A stretch of DNA of 64,000 bases from Psococerastis gibbosa. Its lineage: Eukaryota > Arthropoda > Insecta > Psocodea > Psocidae. The position numbers were made by a program, and so were the translations under genes. Location of the stretch: NCBI GenBank assembly GCA_963971405.1, contig OZ020484.1, positions 42,554,770 through 42,618,769 of the forward strand, written 5' to 3'. The notes under the pieces are model-generated. The model was given only the letters and a program-made list of their open reading frames with translations. It did not search any database and had not been told where the DNA came from. Positions 44,417 to 54,930 of the stretch are shown here, one piece after another (position 1 is the first letter of the stretch; each line of letters opens with the position of its first letter).

Positions 44417-45084
44417 CTTGATGGGCGTGGAAGCGCTGCAAGGACTAGTACTGACTGCAATGTTGCCGCGATACTGCGGCGGGTAGTTGGGCAGTGAATA
44501 CGGGACAAAGAGCATCGAGGTGGCCGAGGTGGTCGGAGTGTACGGCAGCGAGGCGTGGCAGCACTCGGCGGTCCCTTCGTGCTGGCAGCGGCAGTCAGCT
44601 ACGACAGGGTAGCGCGACCCCGTCGTGGGCATCACCGTCGTGTAGCATTGGCCCACGGGCAGGTTGGCAGGGTAGCACTGCTCCACCGGGATCACACACG
44701 GGTTCTGGATTACGGGCAGCGCGGAGCCGGCGTTGATCGGGATCGCGATCGAGTTCTGGTTACACGGGAACGTCGTGATTTTCGGCTGCTGACCGCCGTA
44801 GAAGGCGTGGCAATGCTCGGTGGAAGACACCAGCGTTTCTGATGTCGTCGGCGTCTCGGCGTTCTGGGTTGTGCTGTCGGGGACCGGAGCCGAGGAGGCG
44901 AGTGAAGGCTGCGGGTAAGGCGCTGCCCGCACTGTGGAAGCCGCCAGTCTAGAGCTTCGAATGGGACCGGCTGCCGCGCATTCACAGCTCGGCCGGCTGG
45001 CTGAGGTCTCTGACTTTAAAACCGCGCAAGGGTACACGCCCAACAGGCTGTAGCCCAGAAGGCCCCCCTGTTCCTCCAAGGTAT
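44417..45084 (-). CDS. Candidate host-gene exon, Cys/Pro/Ser/Thr-rich, unknown protein
   Basis: A minus frame stays open from about 45225 to 44375 in a stretch much richer in CpG than its surroundings. It ends at a strong splice donor, CAAG|GTAGGT, with the last exon base at 44417. There is no ATG near its start (it opens from an in-frame stop through PFPFTACPLGARDLVNAAG), so an upstream splice junction is needed; CCTCAATCCAGCAG before 45084 is a plausible acceptor but others exist. The product is low-complexity: SLASSAPVPDSTTQNAETP, then cysteine-containing repeats such as NPCVIPVEQCYPANLPVGQC, CRCQHEGTAECCHASLPY and SLPNYPPQYRGNIAVSTSP. No signal peptide, membrane span or known domain is seen. 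I do not recognise the gene; a regulatory or extracellular protein are both possible. Confidence 0.5.
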
Positions 45085-45225
45085 CTGCTGGATTGAGGCC
45101 ACGGCGAACACAGGGAACTCTCTTACTCACTTTTGTCACAATTTCACTAAACGATGTGCCAGCAGCATTCACTAAGTCTCGCGCGCCCAACGGACAGGCC
45201 GTAAAAGGGAATGGGTTTTTGGTCT

Positions 45226-46000
45226 TTTATTCGATTGTGTTGTCTCAGCGGAGCCGTTTGCCGTCTCGCGATGCAACCATTGAAGCTGGAATGAGTCCTC
45301 TAACAAGCAATATCCAAGTTTAAGTTAGATCAACGACCACTATGCCTTTCCTGCAGACATGTTTCCCCCCGCTGTTATTTTTCTTTCTCCCAACCTTTTC
45401 TATGTTTTCGTAAAATTCTATTTTAGCCCAAACAATTTCGTTGAATTCTACAACATTATCACATTTTTCATTAAAAGATTTCAAGTTTACGTTGACTACG
45501 ATGCTGTCGTGAATATTTCGATTGTAAATTGTATTGTATTACGAAATCGAGCCCAGTGTAGTGGTAATTCATATGTTACGATACCGTAAGGTTAATGAAA
45601 AGAATTTTTAAACTAAATAAAATTGTCGTTCTGCACTGCAATAGTCGAGGCATTATTTTAATTATTCTACATACAGTAAACAGCGTTCCCCATATTACAA
45701 AATTATTTATGAACTTCTTGTACCATTTTTTGCGCCACCAATTACAAAAAATTAGATTAGGCTACTCGTGGCTTTGTCACCTTCAATTTTACTAAGATAA
45801 CAAAAATAGTGGTTTATTAAAATTTTAGTAATAATTAATTATAATGTTGGAATACAACGTTTGCCACTTGCAGAGGGAACCCGCTCACAGAGTTACCTGT
45901 GTGTAACTGGGATGTTCTTACCGAAAGCAATCTGCGTTTTATACTAACATTATGGATTTCTCTGACAAAGTTAATTTTACTTTCACTAACTCTATAGTCA
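45226..46000. other. No recognisable gene
   Basis: Upstream of the candidate exon on the minus strand; could hold its intron or promoter but no motif decides. AT-rich from 45360 on. Confidence 0.45.
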
Positions 46001-46004
46001 ATGT

Positions 46005-46530
46005 AAGAGCAAGAGTACCCTCAGGTTGGGCCAAGTGGCGAGATATGGCGGGAATCCTGAAGGATAGGAGAATGCCGAAGAAACTCAAAGGCCGCATATA
46101 CAAGCAAGTGGTGAGACCGTGTATGACCTACGGAGCTGAGTGCTGGCTATTGCGGAAAGACGGAGAGCAACTGCTGCATGTGGCTGAGATGTCTGGGTTA
46201 CAAATTGACAGACAGGAGGAGAAACGAGGACATCCGGGCGGAGATGCAAATAGCACCGATCAACGACAAAGTCAGGGAACAAAGACTGGCATGGTGGGGC
46301 CATACGCTAAGGAGAGAAGATGGACACCTGCTACAACGTGTGAGGGACTACACGGTGGAGGGCCCAAGACCTATAGCACGACCGAGGATGTCCCTTGAAA
46401 CGAAAGTGAGGGAGGACCTCAGGACCCTCGGTCTCTCGCCAGATGATACCCAAAACCGAAACACCTGGAAGATTAAGATCCGTGCCGCCGACCCAGTGGA
46501 GGGATAAGGCGCCATTAAAGTAAAGTAAGT
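46005..46530 (+). pseudogene. LINE ORF2 C-terminal fragment, two frames
   Basis: First frame: GILKDRRMPKKLKGRIYKQV, VRPCMTYGAECWLLRKDGEQ, then a shift near 46180 to RCLGYKLTDRRRNEDIRAEM, QIAPINDKVREQRLAWWGHT, LRREDGHLLQRVRDYTVEGP, RPIARPRMSLETKVREDLRT and NTWKIKIRAADPVEG with a stop at 46504. The order K-L-K-(G)-x-x-Y-x-x-V-V-R-P-x-x-x-Y-G-A-E-W, then R-L-x-W-x-G-H, then R-P-R, matches a common arthropod RTE-type ORF2 tail. One frameshift separates two long open pieces, so the copy is not very old. Ends near AAAGTAAAGTAAGTAA. Confidence 0.85.
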
Positions 46531-46564
46531 AACTCTATAGTCATTTCAAATTAAGACACGAAAA

Positions 46565-46710
46565 TCATGGATCAACTGAAGGAGGACGCAGGAGCTCGCA
46601 CGTTCCTGGAGCACAAGAGGAAAGCGCAGAACCGAGAGGGTCTGGGGGAGCATATACAGGGAGTTGCTGCCAACGAACTGTTGAGACTGTAACCTCAGAA
46701 GTAGAAGAAG
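46565..46710 (+). pseudogene. RTE-like LINE tail, separate subfamily
   Basis: ATCATGGATCAACTGAAGGA, GGACGCAGGAGCTCGCACG and GTTGCTGCCAACGAACTGTT match the end of the 26435-26890 copy (MDQLKEDAGAR, ANELL). It ends in GAAGTAGAAGAAG. It follows the LINE at 46005-46530 closely but belongs to a different subfamily. Confidence 0.65.
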
Positions 46711-46719
46711 TTATTATAA

Positions 46720-47122
46720 ATAGTTTTAATAAAGCACTAATTAGTCCAATGCATCGCTGTGAGCCCTGTTATAGGAGTTAAAATATGGAGGGTAAACATA
46801 AACATGAATTCGACCGAAAGGATTAACGCGGCGGAATGCACGTCCGTTCATTAAAGAACTAAGCTGCGAGGGGCTATGGTGACCGACACATCGCTCATTG
46901 CTGAAGATTAGCTCGGTTTGTGAAACTGACAGGCTAATTCGGGGTAGGGGTGCTCAGGAGGGGGGAATCACTAAACCAGTATATAAACAGCCAAAATTCT
47001 GAACTTATAACCAGGCTAGCGGGTCGGGGTGATGCTAAAACAGTGTAGGGAAGGCCACAAAACTTAACACTGGGTCATAGGGTGGGCAGGGGTTCCGGCA
47101 ACTTAGGGGTCGAGGTGCTTAA
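46720..47122. other. No recognisable gene
   Basis: Nothing supportable; some repeat-like GGGTCGGGG stretches. Confidence 0.5.
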
Positions 47123-47505
47123 GGCGCCCATTCCACCGACCGGCTAGGGCTATTTACAAAAACAGTGACGTGGTAGCAGACATTCAAGACTTAGGCGGGG
47201 TTTCCACCGACCTCGCATTGCAGAATTGACGGAAATGTATATTTTCCTCTATGCCATAGTTAAAATTGATCAATGATCATACAGTAAAATCACAAACAAA
47301 CAAACTAAAATTAAAAAATGGCGTCATGGGATATGTTAAGTACAAACATTTTAATCGATTTCTATAAAAAGAAAAATTCTAATTTCCGTCAATGTCATTT
47401 GCATTCTGCAATGCGAGGTCGATGGAAACGCCACCTAAGCCTTGAATGTCTGCTACCACGTCACCGTTTTGTAAATAGCCCTAGCCGGTCGATGGAATGG
47501 GCGCC
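47123..47505. mobile_element. Compound palindromic MITE (PIF/Harbinger-like), copy 3
   Basis: Ends GGCGCCCATTCCACCGACC...GGTCGATGGAATGGGCGCC flanked by TAA on both sides (47120-47122, 47506-47508). Interior follows copies at 15307 and 23463, including GACGTGGTAGCAGACATTC, AAGACTTAGGCGGGG and ACCTCGCATTGCAGAAT. The frame over its right half is spurious. Confidence 0.8.
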
Positions 47506-48859
47506 TAAGAAGAGCCAGTAAGTAAAGAGACAGAACCTAACACTGGGTGGGGTCGGTATCAAAGATCAACACCGCAGTTAACAACTCCATAATAATCAGG
47601 ACTAAAAATTCCCGAAAAGAACATCACCGTAAATTAATTCATATCATTCCTATCGCCGTAAAATAATTCTTCACCGTAAAGAGTACTTCCCACTGGGTGG
47701 TGTATCTTTACACTGATGGTTTTAGGCCCTCCGGAGTTTAAGGCTAAATCCCCACGGCGCATTGCTATGTCCAATCTTGTTCAATTTGCGTTTCAACTTG
47801 GAGAGATTTCATATAGCATATGATCTGGAATTGCACATATGCTAGTCTCAATTTTTTTTCAACTAAAACAATTAATCGTTAATTCAGATATAGATGAAGT
47901 GCTCCTCAGAAGTCCAGCCTCTTCAATTCTACTACACTCATTTTCCTCCCAAACCATCCTTCTTTTAAGTCACAGACGTATGTTTCTTCCAGCAGCTTCT
48001 GGGCTCAATCTGCTGCGAGATGGGAGTGGAACGTAGTTGGAGCTGCTGAGCGGCCTTGCAATTGGTAGAAGGCTCTAGTAAACCCCAAAATCTGGATGAT
48101 ACCCTGAATCACACATGTAAATGGCCATGGCAATGATGAAAGGGAACAAGTAAAGTTTGGTCTTCGAATTCTCCACTTCCGCTGAAAATAGAAGTCCACA
48201 GAAACTTTCATTAACTATACGTGCTTAATTAACTTGCGCAGTACCATAAAAAAAACATAACAGTGACGGACTTATGGGTAATCCAGTCATTTAAGGGAGG
48301 CCCATCCCCTCAGACAATATCTATTTTCTACTTACACCCTTCAAATTTAAACCAACTATGTGTCAGTATGACAGGAAGACGACTGGCCGAACTTCCTCGA
48401 AAACGCGAGTTGGGAGTTTGTAGATGGTAGAGTGTTTTACAAAACCAATATAACCGGAGGAGTGTTGCCGAGCTGGCCAAAACTCATCAAGGGCTGTAGA
48501 GCCAGAAGAAGATGTGTCTGCTTTTACAACACCTGTGATAAAAAGAAAATTCGACCATATTGCATCGTATACAGAAGTAGGCTATTATAGATGAAAGCAT
48601 TCACATTTTACTATCAATATCCTAAAAAATGCCACAAAATCGTGATATCCCCATAAAGAGTGTTGTAAATATTTTTAGGACAACGCTGCGATATAAAAAT
48701 ACACATCCAATCGCCCTATGTTACATTAGATACAAGACACCGCAAATGCTTTCAGGAAATTTTGGTTTTTAAAAAAAGTAAAAGGCGACAGTCTATCCAG
48801 GCGTGGCACCTTCACTGGACACTAGTGAAAATGATTAAAAAACCTTGTTTACAAACGAC
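47506..48859. other. No recognisable gene
   Basis: Minus frames at 48005-48211 include the peptide LYLFPFIIAMAIYMC in one reading, but stops and lack of a recognisable family leave this unsupported. AT-rich elsewhere. Confidence 0.45.
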
Positions 48860-49375
48860 AATGTCTAAAGAGAGGCTTTCGTCCATTAAGCGAATAAGGC
48901 AACCACTTATAGCTTCTAAAGAAACTCACTATTTTGCGCCCATTTATTCAGACAATTTTCTCCGGGGGAGCCCCCGGCCCCCTGTTTCCAGTTTTTTAAT
49001 GAAGTTCTCGTCTACAAAATCTAAAATATTTGCTATCAAAATTCGTTTGACCCCGCTATTTCAGGTCTGTATTTTCAACCAAAAAATTCTCCCAAGGAAA
49101 CCCCGAGTCCCCCCCTTGTATGCAGTAATATTATTCACCTGTAACATCTAAACGCTGCTGCTTTCAAAATGCGTAAAACCCCGCTATTTCAGGGCATTAT
49201 TCTTTTAAAAAAATCCCCAGAAGAGACCCCAAGTAAGTTGTTTGCAGTAATATACTTCGTCTGTAAAATCAATGTGTTACTGCCATCAAAATTCGTAAAA
49301 CCTCCAGGCTTATTTTTTTTTTTAAATAAAATGCCTGCCCAAGGGATGTTAAGGTCATGCCCCTGATTTAAAAAC
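48860..49375 (+). repeat. Degenerate tandem repeat, about 122 bp per unit
   Basis: CTATCAAAATTCG at about 49035, CTTTCAAAATGCG at about 49160 and CCATCAAAATTCG at about 49283 start related units that continue with CCCCGCTATTTCAGG, a run of A, then CCCCAGAAGAGACCCCAAG-like and TTGCAGTAATAT. A fourth, more decayed unit precedes them from about 48900. Similar sequence is at 28900-29060, so the unit is dispersed. No coding evidence. Confidence 0.65.
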
Positions 49376-49578
49376 TGCGTACGTTCTTCAGAACCGCAAG
49401 TTCTCCTTTTACTAAATTTTTATAAAAATGGGGGGGGGGGGCAAATGAGAAGGAAGTAATTTTCCATCAAACACCATCCAGATCTCTTAGGGATCCGGCC
49501 CCTTCCCTTTTGCAGGGCAGAAATCTCTTTTGTAATACACTCTTACGAAATGTACACGTTCACTATTTGATCACTACT

Positions 49579-49672
49579 GTTGAGTGTAAGAGAGGGCTTT
49601 ATAGCCCTAACTCTGCTAGGTTGGCTTCTTAGTAATAGAAACAATGAAAAGTCCCTATTTATTTATTTACTA
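49579..49672 (+). mobile_element. tRNA-derived SINE S1, copy 8 (5'-truncated)
   Basis: Only the 3' half: GTTGAGTGTAAGAGAGGGC, TTTATAGCCCTAACTCTGC, TAGGTTGGCTTC, AGTAATAGAAACAATGAAAA and a TATTTATTTATTTA tail. 5' truncation fits incomplete reverse transcription. Confidence 0.85.
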
Positions 49673-49679
49673 ACTTATT

Positions 49680-50165
49680 TATTATACTGGCAAAACAAAA
49701 CAAAAATATTGCATATGGATACATAAATGGCGTTTGGCGCTTTTTGAGCTGATCACAGCAGCTACTAACAGGCTTGACTGCCCCGCACACTTCTGCCAAC
49801 TCATATATAGCCAAAAGTTTATTGACCAAACACCTAACCCCGCCATGAGGGCATATTAAATTTTCAAATTTGAACAAAGACCGTCCCCTCCCCTATCACA
49901 TATTTCCCATATGCAAACAACGGCATATTAATAACCATCACCATTAATTTATTACATCAGCAAAATATGGGCAAAATGTGGAATATTAGTAGTATGGGGT
50001 AGTACAGGGGTTTGGGGAGGGGGGTGGGGGGAGGGTAGGTAATTAGGGGAACCGCAGGTGTGGGCGACATAATTCGTGGCTGACGACATTGCGTATGCAG
50101 CGGCCGGCCAAGACAGAGGTGAGAGCACCCCCCAGCCATGGTCACAACTCCCAACAATGCGTGTC
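49680..50165. other. No recognisable gene
   Basis: G-rich stretch near 50010-50040; short minus frames at 49952-50167 are simply Pro-rich readings of it. Confidence 0.5.
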
Positions 50166-50169
50166 AATC

Positions 50170-50260
50170 AAAGAGCTCACTGGCGCAATGAATTAGAGCC
50201 TACCTGGTTTCAATGATTACCAGGTTCAATTTAAAAAATAATAATAATAATAATTTTGGG
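50170..50260 (+). mobile_element. Possible tRNA-derived SINE fragment with TAA tail
   Basis: CTCACTGGCGCAATGAATTA could be a degraded A-box region and CCAGGTTCAATTT a degraded B box, followed by an AATAATAATAAT tail. Weak; could be chance. Confidence 0.3.
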
Positions 50261-50621
50261 GCACGTACCGTACAATATTATATAGTGGTGTAGCTTATGT
50301 GCATACCTAACTCTTATTAGGGCGTCATTTAATGTTTTACTTTCACTTTTAGAATTTCTTAAAGCCTTGATTCAAATTGCATACCAATAAAATTTCATAT
50401 TTACGGCGGTTCTCACTTCGCACAAAAGTTTTTTTGCGGACTGCGAGCAAATGTTAGCTACATATGTAAGCTTAGTCCTACCCCATCAGTCCATCACTTT
50501 CCGAGGAAAAGAGGAAAGACGGTTCCCACTTCAAAAGTCTCGGTAAGAAAAACCATGCATTGGTTCATGGCGGAACCATCCATTATTCCTTTCTGATACT
50601 TTCCAGGCCATTTCGGGACAG

Positions 50622-50677
50622 GTCCGCTAGGTTGGCTTAGTAATAGAAACAATAAAAAGTCCTTATTTATTTATTTA
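50622..50677 (+). mobile_element. tRNA-derived SINE S1, copy 9 (3' end only)
   Basis: GTCCGCTAGGTTGGCTTAG, TAATAGAAACAATAAAAAGT and CCTTATTTATTTATTTAA are the last 55 bp of the S1 consensus. Confidence 0.8.
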
Positions 50678-50762
50678 ATTATGTTTTGGACCATTCTCCC
50701 AGTCACGATTTGCCAACGTCTTTTCCATTGTAGCCATAGTACTAGCAGTATATTCCTTGTCC

Positions 50763-50805
<43 letters not shown>

Positions 50806-50973
50806 CTTCTTCTTTCTTTCTTTTCCTTGTCCAGTATTCCCTGGACAAGGAGCATATATTACAAAAAATATTATACATAATAATACCATCCCGCATCCCC
50901 AAGCTAGCGCTTATTTGGGACAAAAGACTCATACAGTGCTGCTAAACAAGGCTTAATCATTTATTTTTGTTAC
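50763..50973 (-). mobile_element. LINE 3'-end fragment (GGGGATGCGGGATG family), copy 3
   Basis: On the minus strand: AAATAAGCGCTAGCTTGGGG, ATGCGGGATGGTATTATTAT, GCTCCTTGTCCAGGGAATAC, TGGACAAGGAAAAGAAAGAA, then a 40-bp ATT microsatellite (50763-50805). The tail is longest here. It fits a LINE 3' UTR with a simple-repeat tail expanded by slippage. Confidence 0.65.
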
Positions 50974-51405
50974 AATAATAATAATAATAATAATAATAAT
51001 TGATTGTGCATTGAACAGAAATCATTTGACAAATACATTTAGGAGAAAATGAATAAATTTCCGACAGTACAGAGTTGACGGCGATGGGCGTAAGCCCATA
51101 TAGGCCTCAGCAAGACCTTAGCTTAATTTAGCCCACACAGTATTTTAATTCTAATTTTAATTATTTTGGATCATTAGTTCACCTTCTTCTGATATTGAAA
51201 ACAATTTTAATTTTGCCAGAAATTTTGCCCTACTCGAAGCTCGCTGTAACTCAACAAGGAGCATGTTAACAGCTCTAGGTCCCAGAAATAAGGTGGTACA
51301 TTTGTAGTGTCCGGTTCGCGGTTGTAGTCCGATGTCCTTTCTCGATGATTTCGACAGCTGGCGTGAAGCCGACCCTACAAAACTGCGCAAAACGCCCCTG
51401 TACAA
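50974..51405 (-). pseudogene. CR1-like LINE ORF2 end with ATT tail
   Basis: The minus frame 51405-51157 ends GPRAVNMLLVELQRASSRAK, FLAKLKLFSI, resembling the G-P-x-x-W-N-x-L-P-x-x-L...F-x-x-x-L-K end of CR1-like ORF2 proteins. The UTR continues to an ATT repeat at 50974-51001. Short and 5'-truncated. Confidence 0.6.
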
Positions 51406-51539
51406 GACAGATCATAGAAATTGCACGAACCATTCACCAATCCCTATCCCTACAATCAAAAAGACGTTGGCAAATCGAGAGAATCGCCCGTGCGTACTGG
51501 GCCTAAATTTTACTCGTAGGATCATTATGCTGGTAACCG

Positions 51540-51650
51540 CCCTAAGGATGCATGTAAAGCAGGCAGTCCCGGGCCTTCCTGGTTGAGTGTAAGAGAGCCC
51601 TAACTCCGCTAGGTCTGGCTTAGTAATAGAAGTAAAAAGACAATATTTAA
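51540..51650 (+). mobile_element. tRNA-derived SINE S1, copy 10 (5'-truncated)
   Basis: GATGCATGTAAAGCAGGCAG, CCCGGGCCTTCCTGGTTGAG, then a deletion of the GGGCTTTATA segment, CCCTAACTCCGCTAGG and TAGTAATAGAAGTAAAAAG. No A/B boxes. Confidence 0.8.
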
Positions 51651-52699
51651 TGTAGTGGTCCAGAACACTCCTGAGTCCTGAATACTCTGGATACTGAATG
51701 GCCCTGAATACTCGGACAATTAGCCTAGTTTGCAAACCGTCACCGTCTCTGTCATAACCATTGAGACACGACAATGCCTAGCAGCAATTGAAACAGTTGC
51801 GAATGTGAAGCCACAACTTGGCTGTACGACAATGGAGTTACACTAAGTTCCGTAACCTTACATAATGAACCCCCTAGCTTATTACTGCACCCCCCCCCCC
51901 CCGACACCCTGGAGAAGTTGCGAGCCCCCAGGCCTTTGCCCAACCATCTACCCCTAATGGATTGGCAATTAATTCTGCCGTCATTAATATCAGCACATAA
52001 TTGAGAGAATGGGCATACATGTCGCGGGTAAGCTTAATATTGGCCGGCTTTTAATTAGGCAAATGACGTGTTGATGATATTGCGCATGTAGTGTGCACGG
52101 TATTCCTGACGTAGCCTATTGAAGGGTTGTTTGTGGAGCATTCTCACGTAATAACATCATGTGGATTCATTATTACCTGTAGTAAAATGTGCACCAGCAC
52201 TGATAGAAATGTCTGTCAAGAAATAAATGAGGCGTATAGAAGCCAAAGCGTATAACTCCATTTTTTTTAAATTTTGAGATAACTGCACCCTGGTCTTCCT
52301 GAAGCACTTACTATTTTAGAGGCTAATCAGAATTTAATTGTAGTATGCTCAGTTCCTGAATAAATTACATTTAAAAATCAGTTCATCAATGAAAAAGGTT
52401 AATGTTCCTTAACTTCAAGTATGTTTATCTCAAAATGAGATTGACCGCAGTTACACCGGTTGAATTCTATACGCTTCAAAGGATAAGATCAATAAGGGAT
52501 ATTACATAATAGTGTCTTTATTAACTTACGGAAACTTACTGTCACTCATTGTGAATTTTATGTGATGTTTATTCGCAATGAGTACCAATCACCAATCACC
52601 ATCGTTAGGGATGCTGATGACCCCCACTAGAACGAAGCAAACGTACTTTAAATACGAGTTGCGACGTTCCATTTGGAGACAGTGGAGGAACAAAGAAGT
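51651..52699. other. No gene; C tract at about 51889-51902
   Basis: AT-rich beyond the C tract; nothing supportable. Confidence 0.5.
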
Positions 52700-53395
52700 A
52701 AGATACAAGCGACTGAAATAGAAGTTCGTAAGACCAGCGTACCAGAGGACGAGCAAGGATAAGATCTTAAATGAAGTTATTAGAAGTAATCTCGATGTTG
52801 AAGAACCAGTGGTGGTAAAGATAGCGAGAAGGAGGCTGCAATGATTCTGGGACGTAAAGAGAATGGATAACAGTAGTTGCGCGAAGAAGATGCTGGGAGA
52901 GTATTACTCGAGGAGAATGTGAAGAATGGATTGCTGCTGGATTAAAGAAGAAAGAGGAAATATTTTGTCGTGTAATGGATCAAGCCAGGGTGAGAAGAGG
53001 GCAAAAACCACTCTTTATCTTACCCAATTGGCACCTCTGGCTCTAACTGAAAGAGAACTTCGTAAGAACAGCGCACCAGAAGACGAGCAAGGATAAGATC
53101 TTAAATGAAGTTATTAGAAGTAATCTCAATGTTGAAGAAACAGTGGTGGTAAAGATAGCGAGAAGGAGGCTGCAATGATTCTGGGACGTAAAGAGAATGG
53201 ATAACAGTAGTTGCGCGAAGAAGATGCTGGGAGAGTAGTACTCGTGGAGAATGTGAAGAAAGGATTGCTGCTGGATTAATGAAGAAAGAGGAAATATTTT
53301 GCCGTGTAATGCATCAAGCCAGGGCGAGAAGAGGGCAAAAACCCCTCTTTATCTTAACCAATTGGCACCTCTGGCTCCAACCAAAAAGAACGGTC
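52700..53395 (+). pseudogene. LINE ORF2 tail, tandemly duplicated (period 334 bp)
   Basis: TTCGTAAGACCAGCGTACCA (52725) and TTCGTAAGAACAGCGCACCA (53059) start two near-identical units. Each translates to YQRTSKDKILNEVIRSNLDV, EEPVVVKIARRRLQ, a stop, then FWDVKRMDNSS-like sequence, the order of an RTE-type ORF2 tail. The units end ATTGGCACCTCTGGCTC. Duplication inside a dead LINE suggests unequal exchange, since LINE insertions do not normally repeat head to tail. Confidence 0.75.
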
Positions 53396-54139
53396 GAAAA
53401 TCACAGACAAATACAGCAGTAAAAACAGACAAAAGACCCTGTCGCGTCAATTATTGCTGAAATGGTTTGCGAGTGGGCAGCAAGCCACACAGCGGTCACT
53501 TCTATTAGAAACCTCCGTCCGTTTGCTCATGCAGTATGCAGCAGCCCGATTCCAGTGCAGAATATCTCTTTTGTCGAGGAAAACCCGAGGCCATTAATTA
53601 GAAGAATAGGGGAAGGTACGGTAATGCTGAATTATTAATTGGTGCGAGAGGGAATTGTTTACCAGATTGTCTGTATAGGCACAAGAAAATTGTCCGCTCG
53701 ACTACCTCTCTTGTTTGCCTTGACTGTGTACCTTGTCTTCTGATTAGCTATTACTGTCTTTTGAATGTTTGTTTGCGTTGGAAAGTCTTCTGGTGGTTTG
53801 TTTGCAAGTCGTGTGATAGCAGGTGGATGTGATTTTCCTTTGTGTAGGTGTGTCTGCGTGTGTACTTTTGTAATTGGAATTGGATTTATTTTTGTATTCG
53901 TTGAGGGAGGGAGGTGATTCTTTTTTTTTTTTGCTCCGAACTTAGTCATTTCTTTGTTCATTACGCATTGATTGAGATACGGCCCTCATTAGCAAAGCTA
54001 ATCACGGCGGTATAGCCATCAATGTAGCCAACGTTTTAACTAGAGTTATAAATATGAGAGACGGATCACTCGCTCCCCTGAAATTATAAACATGTTTGGC
54101 AGTAAGCGACTCTTCCAACTCCTATATATAGAACTCTAA
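53396..54139. other. No recognisable gene
   Basis: A minus frame at 53659-53961 is Lys/Thr/Pro-rich with no motif. A T-run lies at about 53917-53930. Confidence 0.5.
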
Positions 54140-54152
54140 TAACCAAAACGTT

Positions 54153-54731
54153 ATTATTATTATTATTAGTGTTCATTATAGGTGTCCCAAAGGGACCAAA
54201 GACGTAGGCCACAAATGAGGGCCCATCGAACACCCTAATTAATTTTTACAACACAGTTTATCTCTCGAACACGGAACTGTGTCGCATTAGGTCAGCGACG
54301 GCAGAGGGGAATATTTCCACTTGTTCCTCTTCTATATAAGGAGCTCCGAAGTACTCTAGACGCTTCCTCCACAGAGCTGGGCATCTGAAGAGCAGATGTG
54401 ACGAGGTCTCTTCCTCCTCTGCGCAGTGCCTGCAAGATGTATTTTCCGCTGTGACAGCGTGAATAGTCAGTAAGTGCTTCTTAAAAGGGCCGTGTCCTGT
54501 TAAGGCTACTATTACTGATCTAACACTGTTCCTGCTGAGTTGTAGCAGTTTTTTAGTCCAGGAAGGACAAGGTTTTTGTATCAAAAGTTTTGATAGACCC
54601 TTGGCATTTTTACGCCAGAAAGTTGCGAACTTTCTTCTTTTCTCTTCACTTGCCCTTCTCTTCATCAGGGAAAGTGCTATCGGCAGCAAAGTCTCAGGGC
54701 CAACGGGTGCTGTTTCCGAGCCTTCTCTAGC
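54153..54731 (-). mobile_element. LINE 3' fragment (R1/Jockey-like) with 13-bp TSD
   Basis: TAACCAAAACGTT occurs at 54140-54152 and 54732-54744, directly flanking the insert. On the minus strand the insert reads LMKRRASEEKRRKFATFWRK, KNAKGLSKLLIQKP, SRNSVRSVIVALTGHGPFKK, HLLTIHA, CRHCAEEEETSSHLLFRCPA and LWRKRLEYFGAP, stop at 54258, a short 3' UTR, and a TAA-repeat tail (54153-54167). LTGHGPF...CxxC...H....CP is the region at the RNase H/C-terminal end of R1/Jockey-group ORF2. The frame is open for 143 codons, so this insertion is relatively young. RT and endonuclease parts are absent by 5' truncation. Confidence 0.9.
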
Positions 54732-54784
54732 TAACCAAAACGTTGCTGTTGCTATGTTTCCCTGGAACGCAGCCCTGAGCTAGT

Positions 54785-54922
54785 CATGGACGGATCTGGC
54801 CCATTTGGGGGGGGGGGGGGTTGGTGGGTCAAGAAACATATGTAGTATCGATTAAATCAGAGGGCAATAATTTAACTTACAATAAAAAATTTGGGGGGGG
54901 CAGCTACCTGGATCCGTCCATG
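54785..54922. mobile_element. hAT-type MITE, 138 bp, CATGGACGGATC ends
   Basis: GAGCTAGT (54777-54784) and GGGCTAGT (54923-54930) are an 8-bp target duplication with one mismatch. Ends CATGGACGGATCTGG and CCTGGATCCGTCCATG are inverted. The interior has a run of at least ten G (about 54807-54820). Related by its ends to 56040-56430. No coding capacity. Confidence 0.85.
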
Positions 54923-54930
54923 GGGCTAGT

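Noticed and set aside
44494..44842. Overlapping plus-strand ORFs within the GC-rich exon region
   Set aside because: These are Arg-rich shadow frames opposite the longer minus-strand frame, which also ends at a good splice donor.
44710..44985. Second minus-strand frame in the same exon (91 codons, Arg/Ser-rich)
   Set aside because: Starts at a GTG and is an off-frame reading of GC-rich DNA; the longer frame fits the splice donor better.
50763..50805. Long AAT ORF-like or regulatory repeat
   Set aside because: A simple microsatellite attached to a LINE 3' end.
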